64,000 bases of DNA from Gonium pectorale. Lineage: Eukaryota; Chlorophyta; Chlorophyceae; Chlamydomonadales; Volvocaceae. Location of the stretch: assembly GCA_001584585.1 (NCBI GenBank), contig LSYV01000018.1, positions 885,137-949,136 on the forward strand, read 5' to 3'. Positions 47,298 to 57,880 of this stretch are shown here, piece by piece (position 1 is the stretch's first letter; every line of letters begins with the position of its first letter). A model generated the notes under the pieces. The model had not been told where the DNA came from. It did no database searches and worked only from the letters and a program-made list of their open reading frames with translations. The translations under genes and the position numbers were made by a program.

Positions 47298-50200
47298 TCA
47301 GCGCCAGACGTGGCAGCGGCCGCTGCTGGTGGCGGCCACCAGCACCGGCAAGCTGGGGTGGCAGCAGGCGCGGCTGGGGATGGCGGTCATGTTGTCTGAG
47401 GCGAGCGTCTGGAGCAGCTGCGGCCGGCGAGCGGGGGTGGGGAGAGGCGGGCGGGCGGGCGAGTCAGCGACGGCAGGTGAGCAGGGGGTGGTGGCGTGCA
47501 GCCACCTTTGGCACTTGCGCGTGGACTTTGCACAGCATATTTGCCGTTGGCATGGCGGGGCCTCCCGAGTTGGACTCATGCACTTGTGCCAATGTGCGGC
47601 CATGCCTACCGCATGGCGGCGTCAAGCGCATCCCCACCAGCACAACCGCATTCTTGCGGCTGAGTGCCGGCGGCCCGGCGCCCTGTCCCGCCTCCTCCCC
47701 CCACCCCGCAACCTTCCCTGACCGCGCAGGGACCGCGCTCACGGCCCCGCTCACCTTGCCGGCGCCGCAGGCCTGCGTCCCCTCCGGCCCCGGGGCAGAG
47801 AACACGTCCAGGCCGCGTCGCATGTTCCCGACCAGCACCGCATCGCACGCGGCGCTCCAGACAGCCCTGTAGAGGAATTGGCGGAGAGCGGGCCACGGAT
47901 AGACGGGCGGACAGGTGAGGCGGGTCGCACTCGGGAGGGGGGGGGGGCGCAAGGATGGCCGGGTGGCGTCGCACGTGCCGCCACTCAAAAGGGACACTAC
48001 GCCGTTGGGTGCGACCGGGGTGGGATGGCGAGGCGGGGTATACGGGGGTTAGAGGGTTGGAAGGTATTCTCAGTAGAGAAGACCTAGGGTATACGGGGGG
48101 GGGGCCGAAGAGCAGCACGTGCGGATGCCGTACATGTGTACAGATGGGAATGCTAGTGCAGCCATCCGAAGGTGTTGCACCCCGCGCACTCGCTGCTGCG
48201 CCCGCACGCCCGGGCCCGTGCGCACTACTGTGACCCGGCAATGCCCCACTGTGCACCGACGAGGCAGGGCTGCCTGCCTGCCTGCCTTGCGCAGTGCGGT
48301 GCAGTGCCCACCTGAAGGGCGTGATCCAGCGACCCGTCTGATTATTGTGCGGGATGGACAGGGACTGAGCGTGGCGGCTGCCGTTGGCTTCCGGCCCGGA
48401 GGCCGGGTCGGCCCAGATACGAATCGTGTCGTCGTAGGAGGTGCTCAGCAGGCGCTATGGGCGGCCAGCGGGGAGAGTGGGAAAAACCACTCAGCGGCCA
48501 TGAGGGGCGTCCACAATGGTACAGGGCTGCTGGTTTGTGCACAGGCGTGCCGACATCATGGTTTGCGCCCGTGGGGGACAGCGCAGCTGCTAGGCTCATA
48601 TACCCGGGGGGATGCCCTCCCCGCTCATAGCCGTGCTACCAAACCCCGAGTCCGCGGGCGCCGCAACCACACCCGCGAGCCGTCCGGCGCCCAGTAGGCC
48701 GCGTGGCAGCTCTTCCCGTGCCGAAGCACGCTCAGTGCCTTGGCGTGGTGGCCGCCCTTGGCGCCGCCGCTGCCGCCAGCCGGCTGCGCCGCCGCGCCCA
48801 GCCTGCGCAAGTCCCAGATGCAGACGGTGCCATCCGAGGCGCTGGACGCCAGCAGGGGGCTGCCGGCGGAGGGCTCCAGGTGCAGCGTGTTGATCTTCCT
48901 GGGGCGATGGGCAGCGCGGCGGATTGACGGCGCGGCGGGTCGGCCGCGTAGCGCGGGCCGTGGGCGACATGCGGGCGGGTCCGGAGGAGGGGGGAAGCCA
49001 GGTCAGGGCGGACGGGAGGAGGTCAACTGCACGGCTGCTGCAAGCCCGGTCGCACCCGGGGTGATGCGGTCGTGATTATGCGCGGCGGCCGGTGCCCACT
49101 ATCACCAGCGGCCTACCCAGGCCTATCTACAGGCCGCATTGACAGCTCGCAGCAAACAACGTCTCACCTGCAGTTGACCCGACCCTGATTCCTAATCCCA
49201 ACACCTTAGGTGCTTCCTCTCGCTCCCCAAACCTTCCCAGTCCCTACCCTCGTCAGCCCCGCACCTGTCGCACAAGTGCAGGCCGCCCACCGGCCCGACG
49301 GCCGCTGCCACAGCCGCCGTCAGCTTGCCGCCGCCCTCCTCGCGCATCTCCTGCGGCTGACCCTCCCCCTCTTGCAGCTGCGCCCGCTGCCCACTGCCGC
49401 CGCTTGCCCAGTCGCCACTTGGCCTTTGGCCGCCGCCTGTTCCAGCTCCTGATTCCGCTCCGGGACCTGCCGCAACGCGGGCGCCGGATCCAGGTCCTGA
49501 AGGCGCCCGTAGGTCCACGATGTCCAGGTTCCCCAGGGGATCGCCCAGGTAGGCCGTACGGCCGTCTGGCGACACGTCGAGCGCACTGAACTCGGCCTCC
49601 CGGGGGTCACCCGGAGCCGGCAGCTGCAGCCACGTGCCGGCTCCGCCCAGGTCCAGCGCTCTGGTGGCGGGAGGTGCGCGAGGCGAGAGGGACGGAGGTG
49701 GAGCGGAGAGGAGGGGAAGGGGAGCGAGAGACGGGGCAACGTAGAGGCCGGAGCAGCGAAGGTGTGGGTATGGAAGGGGAAGGAGCGAGGCCGCGAGGTC
49801 GCTGGATTACAGGCTGCCTATCTTCAATAAATCTTTGAAAAACACCCCCTTTGGGGCGGGCCCAATCGAAAAAACGGGTCCCGAAGAAGGGGTGCTTGAA
49901 CGAAAAACCCGGCCCCTGAAAGGAGCTCTGTCAATCGAGAAATGCCCACCCGGAGGGCGTCCCCCGGACGAAAAACCTTGTCGAGTTTCAAACGTTTGCG
50001 TCCGGCCGAACGAATCACCCCGACGGAAGATAGCGAGGCTACTGGAGTAGGGAAATAAAGGGTACGCGCGGCATGGGGGTGCGCCAGCATTCCCATGGGG
50101 CGGCCCGAGCCGGGCCGCGTCCCCAGGAGCGCTCCCACCTGAGCGAGCCGTCGTACGCTGCGGTGATGAGGCGGCACGGCCCCACTGCCGCATCGCGCCC

Positions 50201-53160
50201 CAGCCAGCGCAGCCCGCTGACGTACTCCCCGTGCGGCGAGAACAGCAGCACACCTGGCGGGCGGGCGCGGCAGTCGAAACAGGGCAGGGGCGGGGGTAGA
50301 GGGCTGGAAGGCATTCTCAGTAGAGAAGCCCTGGGGCGCATACATCTCCCGACTTCTGAAAACTGGCTGAGCGCTGCGGGTGGAAGGGAGGGGCCAGGGT
50401 CCCTGGTGAGTGCAGGGGCAGGGGCGGGGGGCGGGGAGGCGCGGAGCATATCACGGGGCTTCGATAGAGGCGCTCCCACACTATGGCAGCCTCCCACCTA
50501 TTGCTTTTGGGCACACGCCGGGCGATGAAGCACGGCACCGACGGCACGCGGGGCCAAGTTCAGAGGTGAGATCGTTGGAAAGGCAGTCTGCGAGGCACAA
50601 GCAGCTTAGGGATGCCACTCGCGGACGCGTTCGCCGCACAGCCCCTTTGCAGGCGCGGGCAACCAATGGCAGCCCGCCGGCCCCCCTGCCTGCATATTGA
50701 TGAGAGCGGCGCAAGCGTCCCGGCGTGCGTGTGACCCAACAGGTCGAGCTGCCTCGCCTCCCCGCGACCCGGCTGCTGCGACATGTTCCGCGCCACTCAC
50801 CATCGCTGTCCGCTGCGGGCCCGTCCTCCCCTCCGTCCACGTCCCACAGCGCCACCTTGCCGGACTTGTCCGCAGCCGCCAGCAGAATCCTGTCGCTGCC
50901 GGGCAGCCAGGCCAGGTGGGTCACGCCGTCCTTGGTCACCTGCGCGTGGGGGTGGGGTGAAACTGCCGACTACGGAGGAGGCGGTGGACCCGTGGGCGCT
51001 AGTGCGACGAGTTATGCAGCTGTCCGCATCCCGTGTGACCGCACGTGCCGGACAGGAGAACAGCTTAGGCCCTCCTACTGGGACACATGCCGACGGCCCG
51101 GTCACCCTCCGCCCAGCCACACCTTTGCTACGTCCCGCTCCACGAGCCCAAGCCGCGTGAGCGCCTCCCCGCCTGCTCCGCGGCGGGTGTAACCGGTGCT
51201 GCCGCTGCGGCGCTGCTGCCGACCCGCGGGTCCGTCCGCATCCGTTCCAGCATCGACCGGGGCGGGCGCTGCGGCGTTGGCGGCGGCCTTGAGCGCCTTC
51301 AGAAAAGCAGCGTCGCTGGCCTCCTCCCCGTTCTCGCTCCGGAACGGCAACTCCCCTGGAGGCCCAAAACAGCAACTGCGTGCGCTTGGCATGCCGGTTT
51401 GAGTGCACAGGATTGTGCGGTGGCGATGTGCGGCCATGTACGGCAGGTTCCACCAGCGCTCGCACCTACCCTCGGGGTGCCGCGGCTTGGGCGCCTCGGG
51501 CTGCCCCGGCGCCCGGCCCGTGGCCGCCGCCACCGCCGGCATGCCCGCCACCAGCTGCACGCCCGCTGCCGTCTCCACGTCGATCCCCGCAGCCAGCAGA
51601 CTGTCAGCCGCGACGCCGCGCACACGCAGCGACACACGGCGCGGCGGCGGCGGCTCGTTGGAGCTCTCCCGTTGCCTGCGGCGCGCGAAGCCGAACAGCG
51701 CGTTTGGACCCATCGAATTCGATATGTGTTGGCTCTCTCACGGAGCGGGGCGCACACCATCAGCTTCACGCGGAGGCACACGTGAGCCGCCTAGTACTGG
51801 CAGCGCATGGTGTTCGTGTCTCCGTGCTACGCTGAACGGTACCACACGGCCGTACCTCTTGTTGCCCACGCCACGCTGGCTGGGCTTGGTGGTGCCGGCC
51901 CCGCCCCCGCCGCCGACGGCCGCGGCTGCCGTCGCTAGGCCCGCCACCAGCCCCGGCAGCTGCAGCTCCATGAGCTTGCGCCGGTTGCGCTCCATGACCT
52001 CCTCCCGAATGCGATCCAGATCCAACACGACGGGCGCGGGACTGGAATCTGCGCGGGCGACGCTCGCCTGCTTTGCGTCCTGGCCTGGCCCAGCGGAACC
52101 CGCAGCGCCGGACTTCGCCGCTGGCTCCGCTGCCGCCGCTGCAACTGCGCCCTTAGAGCCCCGGGCGCTGCGCCTCACGGGTGGCAGTGGCGGCTTCGAT
52201 GACCACTTGGTACCGTGCGGCGGTGGCGGCGCGGCCTCCTGGGCCTGGAGCTCAGGGTCCTGCTCCTCCTGCTTGGCCTTCTGCATACGCGGCCGATTGG
52301 CAGTGCGGCCGTCATCCGGGTGCACGTTGTCATCAAGGGCCGCCAGCGCCGCCGCGGAATCAGCAGCGGCGTCGCTGCGGTCCGAAGTGCCGTTGTGCGG
52401 ATCCCCGCCAGCGGTTGCGCCATCCACCGCCGGAGCGCTCGCCCCTGCCGCCGCTGCGGCCGCCGCCATCGCCGCCATCGCCTGGCTTCTTTGCAGCTCT
52501 GGCAGGTCCGACAGGTGCCGCATCCCCGCCACAGCTGCCGCAGCCGCCTCGGTCCCCACAGCCGCCAGGACTGGCCGCAGCGCCTGTGCGCCGGCCGCGA
52601 GCTGCACGGGTAGAACGTGAGCTGCCCCGGGCCCGGAGGATCCAGGGCCCGGCAGCCGCACAAGCAGTACCGCGTCCTCCGGCTGCAGCGCTTGGCCTGT
52701 CAGTGCGCATGTGTATGGCACAGCGCCGGCATTGACGCCGCTAGCGGTGCGGGTTTGGCGACGGCCGCGCGCGCTTGCCTTCCCAGCAGCGCCACCGTCT
52801 GCCTCAAGGGTGGAGGCATCCTTCATCAGCGCGACCGAGAGGGAGTCCAGAAACGCCTTGGGGTCCTGACACATACATACGATAGATGGGGAGGGGCCTC
52901 AGCGCGTCAAGGCGGGCGGCTCCCTTGAGTGCAAGCGAGCCAGCAATCAGCACAACCGAAGGAATGCAAGGTAGGCCTCAGAGCACGGAGGGGTGTTGGT
53001 GCCGAAGGGATAAGGGTTTGCTTACGTGGACTGTCGTGTCACCACTCGCTCCGCTGTTGAAGGAGATACGCACAGCTGTCGCTTCTGCAGAAAGTGGCGC
53101 GTCTGTGGAAGCACATTTTGCGCCGCTACCCGCAGGCCCGCACGTCAGCGTAAGGACCAT
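47298..53160 (-). CDS. WD40-repeat protein of the WDR76/CMR1 (DNA-damage-binding) family
   Basis: Eleven exons, 5' to 3' on the minus strand, keep phase: 53160-53026, 52865-51856, 51675-51470, 51355-51123, 50939-50801, 50253-50139, 49660-49265, 48898-48673, 48454-48312, 47866-47755, 47417-47298; 944 aa. The first 500 residues are mostly Ala-rich, with two family landmarks: the helix IREEVMERNRRKLMELQLPG (WDR76/CMR1 N-terminal motif) and the basic RRVSLRVRG. The propeller runs from exon 5: THLAWLPGSDRILLAAADKSG, KVALWDV, FSPHGEYVSGLRW, SALDVSPDGRTAYLGDPLGN, LASSASDGTVCIWDLR, LLSTSYDDTIRIW, the hallmark HNNQTGRWITPFRAVW and a final SSGRCHVWR. Family knowledge: yeast Cmr1 and human WDR76 bind damaged or hemimodified DNA and associate with chromatin, replication and CUL4/DDB1 components. 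A nuclear role is inferred. Start ATG 53160 heads exon 1; its short product lacks a known domain. Three introns contain repeats. Confidence 0.92.
48047..48090. repeat. Dispersed repeat family R3, partial copy 3
   Basis: The core TTAGAGGGTTGGAAGG followed by TATTCTCAGTAGAGAAG matches the R3 copies at 50290-50403 and 30727-30843. It is bracketed by two identical GGTATACGGGGG sequences (about 48036-48047 and 48089-48100). It lies in the intron between exons 48454-48312 and 47866-47755. Confidence 0.7.
49820..50045. other. Compositionally odd insertion-like segment in an intron
   Basis: About 225 bp unlike the surrounding GC-rich intron. The motif CGAAAAA(A)C with following GG/CC-rich bases recurs three times (near 49868, 49899 and 49968), and short self-complementary pieces (for example CCCCCTTTGGGGCGGG) are present. 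It lies in the WD40 gene intron between 50139 and 49660. No match elsewhere in the window was found, so its origin is unknown. Confidence 0.5.
50290..50403. repeat. Dispersed repeat family R3, copy 2
   Basis: About 110 bp match the reverse complement of 30727-30843 with scattered substitutions and a few 1-bp indels. It lies in the intron between exons 50939-50801 and 50253-50139 of the WD40 gene. Three copies, all intronic, two of the hosts being the same gene. Confidence 0.8.
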
Positions 53161-53468
53161 CCACAACTTTCGAATTGCACTAGAAGTTGATGCAGTTGCA
53201 AGGTCTCCCTTTTCAGTGCAGCTGCGCGCTAAGGAGTGGTAGGGCCGGGCAGAGCCGTGAGCGCCATGTGCGAATTTTGTGTGCAGCGTGGCCCTACCGC
53301 GCAGGATCCAACCGTGGTTGCAACCGCTTTGACCACAACTTGCTCGCTTCTTTTTTGTGCTGCACTGCGCCACTGCTTACGCTCATATTGCTTGCTGCTT
53401 CTGTATGCCTACGTGACACGGAGACCGGACTTTGTCTTCGAAGTTCGCCGCCAGCGAACGACGCTATT
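53161..53468. promoter_or_regulatory. Bidirectional promoter region, WDR76-type gene / four-span gene A
   Basis: The two start codons are 308 bp apart and face away from each other (53160 on minus, 53469 on plus), so both promoters and both 5' UTRs must lie here unless a first non-coding exon exists. No obvious TATA box. The short distance is a property of the gene models, both of which have good phase support. Confidence 0.55.
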
Positions 53469-56400
53469 ATGCCTACAATAACTCGTGACAGGTCTGGGCC
53501 TAAGTTGATGCAACTCGCTTGGCTGTCGGTTATAGTTGACTTCTGCCGTCTGGGCTCTGCCGTTCCGCAGAAGCTGCCTCTACTACGTGCCGTGGATCGC
53601 ATCATTCTGTGTCTGCTTAGCAATAGCATCTTTAGGCGTATGGTGAGCGCAGGCGTGGCGGAGCAAGTGGAAGCAGACGGGCCGGGCGGTCTTGGCACGT
53701 TGGGTTTGTGTTCCACCAGGGGTGCAAGGCCCCGGCTGCCGCCAGCACGCATACCGTCTCTTCTCGGGTCTACTTTTCAGCCTTTTTCCTCCAACGCCCG
53801 CTGCCAGGGCGTACTTTACCAGAGAGTGCAAGGAGCGGACCATGAACGCGATAGACGACTTGAGCATAAATGCTAAGAACCTTGACCGAATCAACCCGGT
53901 GAGTCGCGTTGGAACATGCTTGATGCGAGCGGCGTGCTGTGAGGCCATGCAACCGAGGGCCCAATGCGGTCCCAAGGAAGGTCGTATAGGCGCCGTACGG
54001 TGTTCATCGTGCACCTGTGGTAGCATCAAAGATGCTCGTAGAGCCTCTATGGCGCAATGGTGTTTTCCAAATGACCGCATCACTGAAGTGCCCCTTTCCC
54101 CTACGTGGTACAAGTCAGGCCCTCGTCGCCACGGCCATTGCGTATCTGGTGGTTGCGCTCGTCATCTACGTGATGTCGCTCTGGCGGTCGTTCATCGAGG
54201 CAGCCCACGACGCGACGGGTGAGGGCACGCGTCGGTGACGCTGTCCGGGTGGCCGCGAGTATATAGCTTCTGGGGCAGCGTTCGTGCCATCTGCATGCGC
54301 TTCATGTGCGGGTATAGCAGAAGGCCACATGTGAGTGTGTGGGATGCATACACGTGGCAGAGCTGGCAGAGAGGGAAACACAGCCCGCTATCCGAACCGT
54401 TGGGACATCGGTCCTCGTAAACAACGGAAACCGCAACATTGCACTAACCGCAGACACCTTGGCGGGCCTAATCTTGCTGGGCAATGCGGTGGCACCGCCT
54501 GATCCCCGTGCTGATCATCGCCGAGCTTGCCCCTGCCAGGCACGCCCTCCCGCGGGGCCGTGGCCTTCATGGTATTCGGCGTCATCCTGACCAGCGGCTG
54601 GTGGCTGGTGCTCATGTGGTTGATGCTGCTGCTGATGGGTGAGGGGTAGGGGCCTAAGAAGGGAAGACTGACGGTGGAACTACAACGGCAAACATTACGC
54701 GCGCCCTGGCCCTGGCGCACTGCACGTACATGCCCAGTGCAATGTCCGCCAGGGAAAGTACGGTGTAGTGAGGGACTTTGATAAGGCGCCTGTGCCTGCA
54801 GCTTGTGCTTGGCGCAGAGCGCCTGCAGCCGCTGAGGCCTCACTTTCGCAGCTGTACAGGCATCCCCAACGCGGTGCCACCCAGCCCTCCGCGCCCCCTT
54901 AACACGTGACGGCGCTTGTTGCCTGGGTCCTCCTCGCATCGGCGGGCCTGCTTGCGTAGTAGAGCTCGGCCTTGCTCCCGTGCTCCTACCGCTCCTACCG
55001 CTATACCCACATCGCCAGACGCTCCCCTCGTGTCCTTCCCGCAGGTAACACGGTGTGGGCCGCGGTCATCTACGTGACGGAGCAGGCCATTGACCAGGCC
55101 CGCCAGGACCTGGTCACGTTCGGGTCCCCTACCTGGCTGCCTAGCAGCAAGCTGCCCTGCCCCGGGCAGTGCCTGGACCTGACGACCTTCGCCTTCATCT
55201 CCTCAGAACTCAAGGTACGCATGCGCGGTGCGTTCGTGACTAGGTAGTCAGGGCAGAGGGGGCACGGTGGGAACGGTTTAGTGGGGCCTAGATTCGATTT
55301 CGGACTCTTTTGGGCATATTCTGGGCGTAATGGAGCCAGCAGCAGAAGGCTGACACACGATGCCGAAACCGACCTGCCATCCACTCTCAAGCTGCCCCGC
55401 TTCGCAAGACTACCAAATCATTTCCCTTTCGCTTATCCTCGCACATAGTCTCTTGTTGCGCTGCGATGCCGGCCAAGGTGCTATGTTAATCCCGCAAGAA
55501 GCCAAAGTCCAAGCATCTATGCTCCCGCTTACACCTGCCCCTGGTTCCTCCCCCATACATGCGCGTCTCGCAGGACGCCTGCATATGCGATGGCGGTGGG
55601 TACTGAGTAGGAAAAAGGCATTTGCCGGGCTGGGCGCTTTTGCGTGGGTCATGCTAAGGGATTCGGGCAATGGGAGCTCGGGAGGGGGCCGGTGCCAGTT
55701 TTTGAAGGCGTTTGGAGTATGGCGGGGCCAAGAAGTTGCCTTCAGGACCCTGGAAGTGAATGGCGCATGGCTGGGTTGACTAGAGTTGCAGACTTGAGGG
55801 CATCGGACAACCGCCAGGGCCTCATGCTTTGCCTCTGGGCGCCGTTCTGGATTCGTCACGCTGACGCGCTTTGTCTGCGCCATGCAGAGAAGCTCTCCAA
55901 GTCGCAATCGGCCTTCCAGGGCGCATACGACTACTCCATTGCCGTGTTGGCGGGCAACTGGGGCATGCTGGTCGCCGCGTCCCTCCTGATAATGAACTAT
56001 GTGTGCCAGGTGGGGCGTCACAATCTCGCAGCGCGTTGCGTGCCGTCTAGTTTTTCTTTAGGCAGCAGTAGCGCTTGGAACCTAAGCGCGGCAAAACACG
56101 GCACACGTGTGGCGCCGCTTGGTCGGATATGGGTCTTGTGCGGACCCGCCAGGGGAAAGGCGGCCCAGCTGCATGGGCCCCTGGATCAGCCATGTGACAG
56201 CATGGTCTCCTCGTGGACCCAGGGGGGTTACACCGCAGACGCAGTTCAGAGGGCAGGACATAGGATACGGCTGACGGTACGGCTGCAGGGCGCATGACAC
56301 AGACCCCACCGCATCCCACCGCATCTGCAATGCTGCTTGTATGCGCTAAGGGCAATACAGCTATGGCATGCTAATAGCCTCGCCGGGCGTATGCAGACAT

Positions 56401-56540
56401 GCTGCGGCTTTGGCCCTAGCTCTGCGGCTTTGGCCCGCGACGTCTTTACCCATTCTTCACCTGCCCCGCAGTTTGCACACACCAAGAGGGAGCGGGAGCT
56501 GCTCATGCGGGTCAGCTCAAGGCCATACCTCACAGCATAG
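53469..56540 (+). CDS. Four-span membrane protein A, family not recognised (tandem copy 1)
   Basis: Nine exons keep phase: 53469-53491, 53571-53642, 53808-53898, 54119-54218, 54540-54638, 55045-55214, 55574-55595, 55888-56009, 56472-56540; 255 aa. ATG 53469 opens a 23-nt exon (MPTITRDR) matching the 23-nt first exon of copy B. Predicted spans: about 11-33 (IASFCVCLAIASLGVW), 67-88 (IAYLVVALVIYVMSLW), 104-130 (FMVFGVILTSGWWLVLMWL, running into GNTVWAAVIYV) and 210-233 (GNWGMLVAASLLIMNYVC). Between spans 3 and 4 is a loop of about 70 aa with four Cys (CPGQC and CIC). The C-terminus is short (FAHTKREREL). The layout resembles tetraspanins, with a large Cys-bearing loop between spans 3 and 4, but the tetraspanin CCG motif is absent, so no family is claimed. 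Function unknown. Exon lengths equal those of copy B except where introns differ. Confidence 0.85.
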
Positions 56541-57880
56541 CGCAAGCGGCGCGGTCGGTTACGGAGCCTGTCTCGCTCCTCTATGCCAACTGAACTGGGC
56601 GGTAGATCTGATGGGTGATGACTGATGAGGTGGCAAGGCAGTTACGGTGTGCATACCAGGGCCGTGCGTGAACTGGTTGGGGAAGAAGCCTTCGAGCGAC
56701 TTCTCTCCCACGTTGTTGGAGCCTTACAGCCTTTAGCCGGTCCAACATCGTACCGGCTCGCTTGGAGCTTGAGTTGAAGAGCCTTCTCATCTTGCCCCGC
56801 CCCAGCCGCGCCGTGCCGATGATGGGGGCGACCTAGCTTTGGGCTTGCCCTATGCTTATGGCATTTTGCGTTGACCATACTTGCCCATTTGCTTGTGGGT
56901 CGAGCTTGCGATCTGGGCTGGAGACGTGACAAGGTGTACTGCTCGAAAGTATTGTTCTGAGGATGACGTCAAGTCACTTCGGCTCGGGGTTTTCGGGGTT
57001 TCTACTCGATCCGCGTGTATGCAGTATCGTGAAAACAGAGAAACCTGCAGAGAAAGAGGGAGCCCGCCTCTACGGTCAAATATGCCCGAAGGCGAGACGT
57101 TTCCAGTAGGGCGGGCGGGTACAATGCAAGGCATGTGACGTTCGTCCCGGCTCCCACAAAGACCGGCTTACCAGCTTCCCCGTTTGTCGGACAGTATCGT
57201 GACACGGAGCGTGGACCAAACGCCTGTCTCCCTGCCTGACCTGACTATATTTTGCGCGTATGGGAAGGAGATTTCTGCAGGGCTGATGCCTGATTTCTTT
57301 CTTTTTGTTCTCACGGCATAAACCGGCCTGGGCCATTTGCGCCAAGCCCAGATGCCGGAATACTGCAGGCGTGGAGTATGGCCCAAGGCACCCTGCCGGA
57401 TATCAAGCATGTGAGGTGTGTTCGGCGGGGGTGCGAGGAAGGTGGTGTCGTTCACACGTGGGCTGTAGAGAAGCTGCTGCTCGCCCCTGTTCCACTGTGG
57501 CTCCAGGAAACGCGAGACAAACGATACACATTCAGCTTACAAGCCTCTTTCACGCTCTCTTACAGCGTACTCCTCCAAGTTGCGGCTCGATCATGCATGT
57601 GTCGAGCGCTGCGCCAGGTCTGCGCCAGTGATTGACGTCAGTTGTGTGGGTTGCACTGCAACATTAGCAATGCTGATGCCCTCTGTCGTCACGGCCGCAA
57701 GGATACGACAACGAACGAAATCATACTAGTTATCAAGGTTTCTTTCGCTGCTCTCCAATCCAGTTAAACAACAAGCCGTTAGTTGCTGTTTGACTCAACT
57801 CAATAAGGGATAGGCGAGACCGCGTACGTTCAACAAGCGACAGGCGCCGACCGCAGCGCCGACCTGCTCCGCAAGGCAGC
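56541..57880. other. Intergenic between the tandem four-span genes, with a dispersed repeat
   Basis: No exon-like frame apart from the repeat. It contains the 3' UTR of copy A and the promoter of copy B. The R1 repeat (57045-57175) occupies the middle. The segment 57600-57880 is less GC-rich. Confidence 0.5.
57022..57202. mobile_element. Dispersed repeat family R1, copy 2, bounded by 11-bp direct repeats
   Basis: The R1 core (57045-57175) matches 9430-9565. On both sides lies CAGTATCGTGA (57022-57032 and 57192-57202), which could be a target-site duplication around a 159-bp insertion. The other R1 copy shows no such flanks, so the element ends are not certain. Confidence 0.6.

Noticed and set aside
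54049..54110. tRNA-like TGGCGCAATGG (A-box-like)
   Set aside because: No B-box (GGTTCGAxTCC) or cloverleaf-compatible stems follow within 90 bp; the site lies in an intron of gene A.
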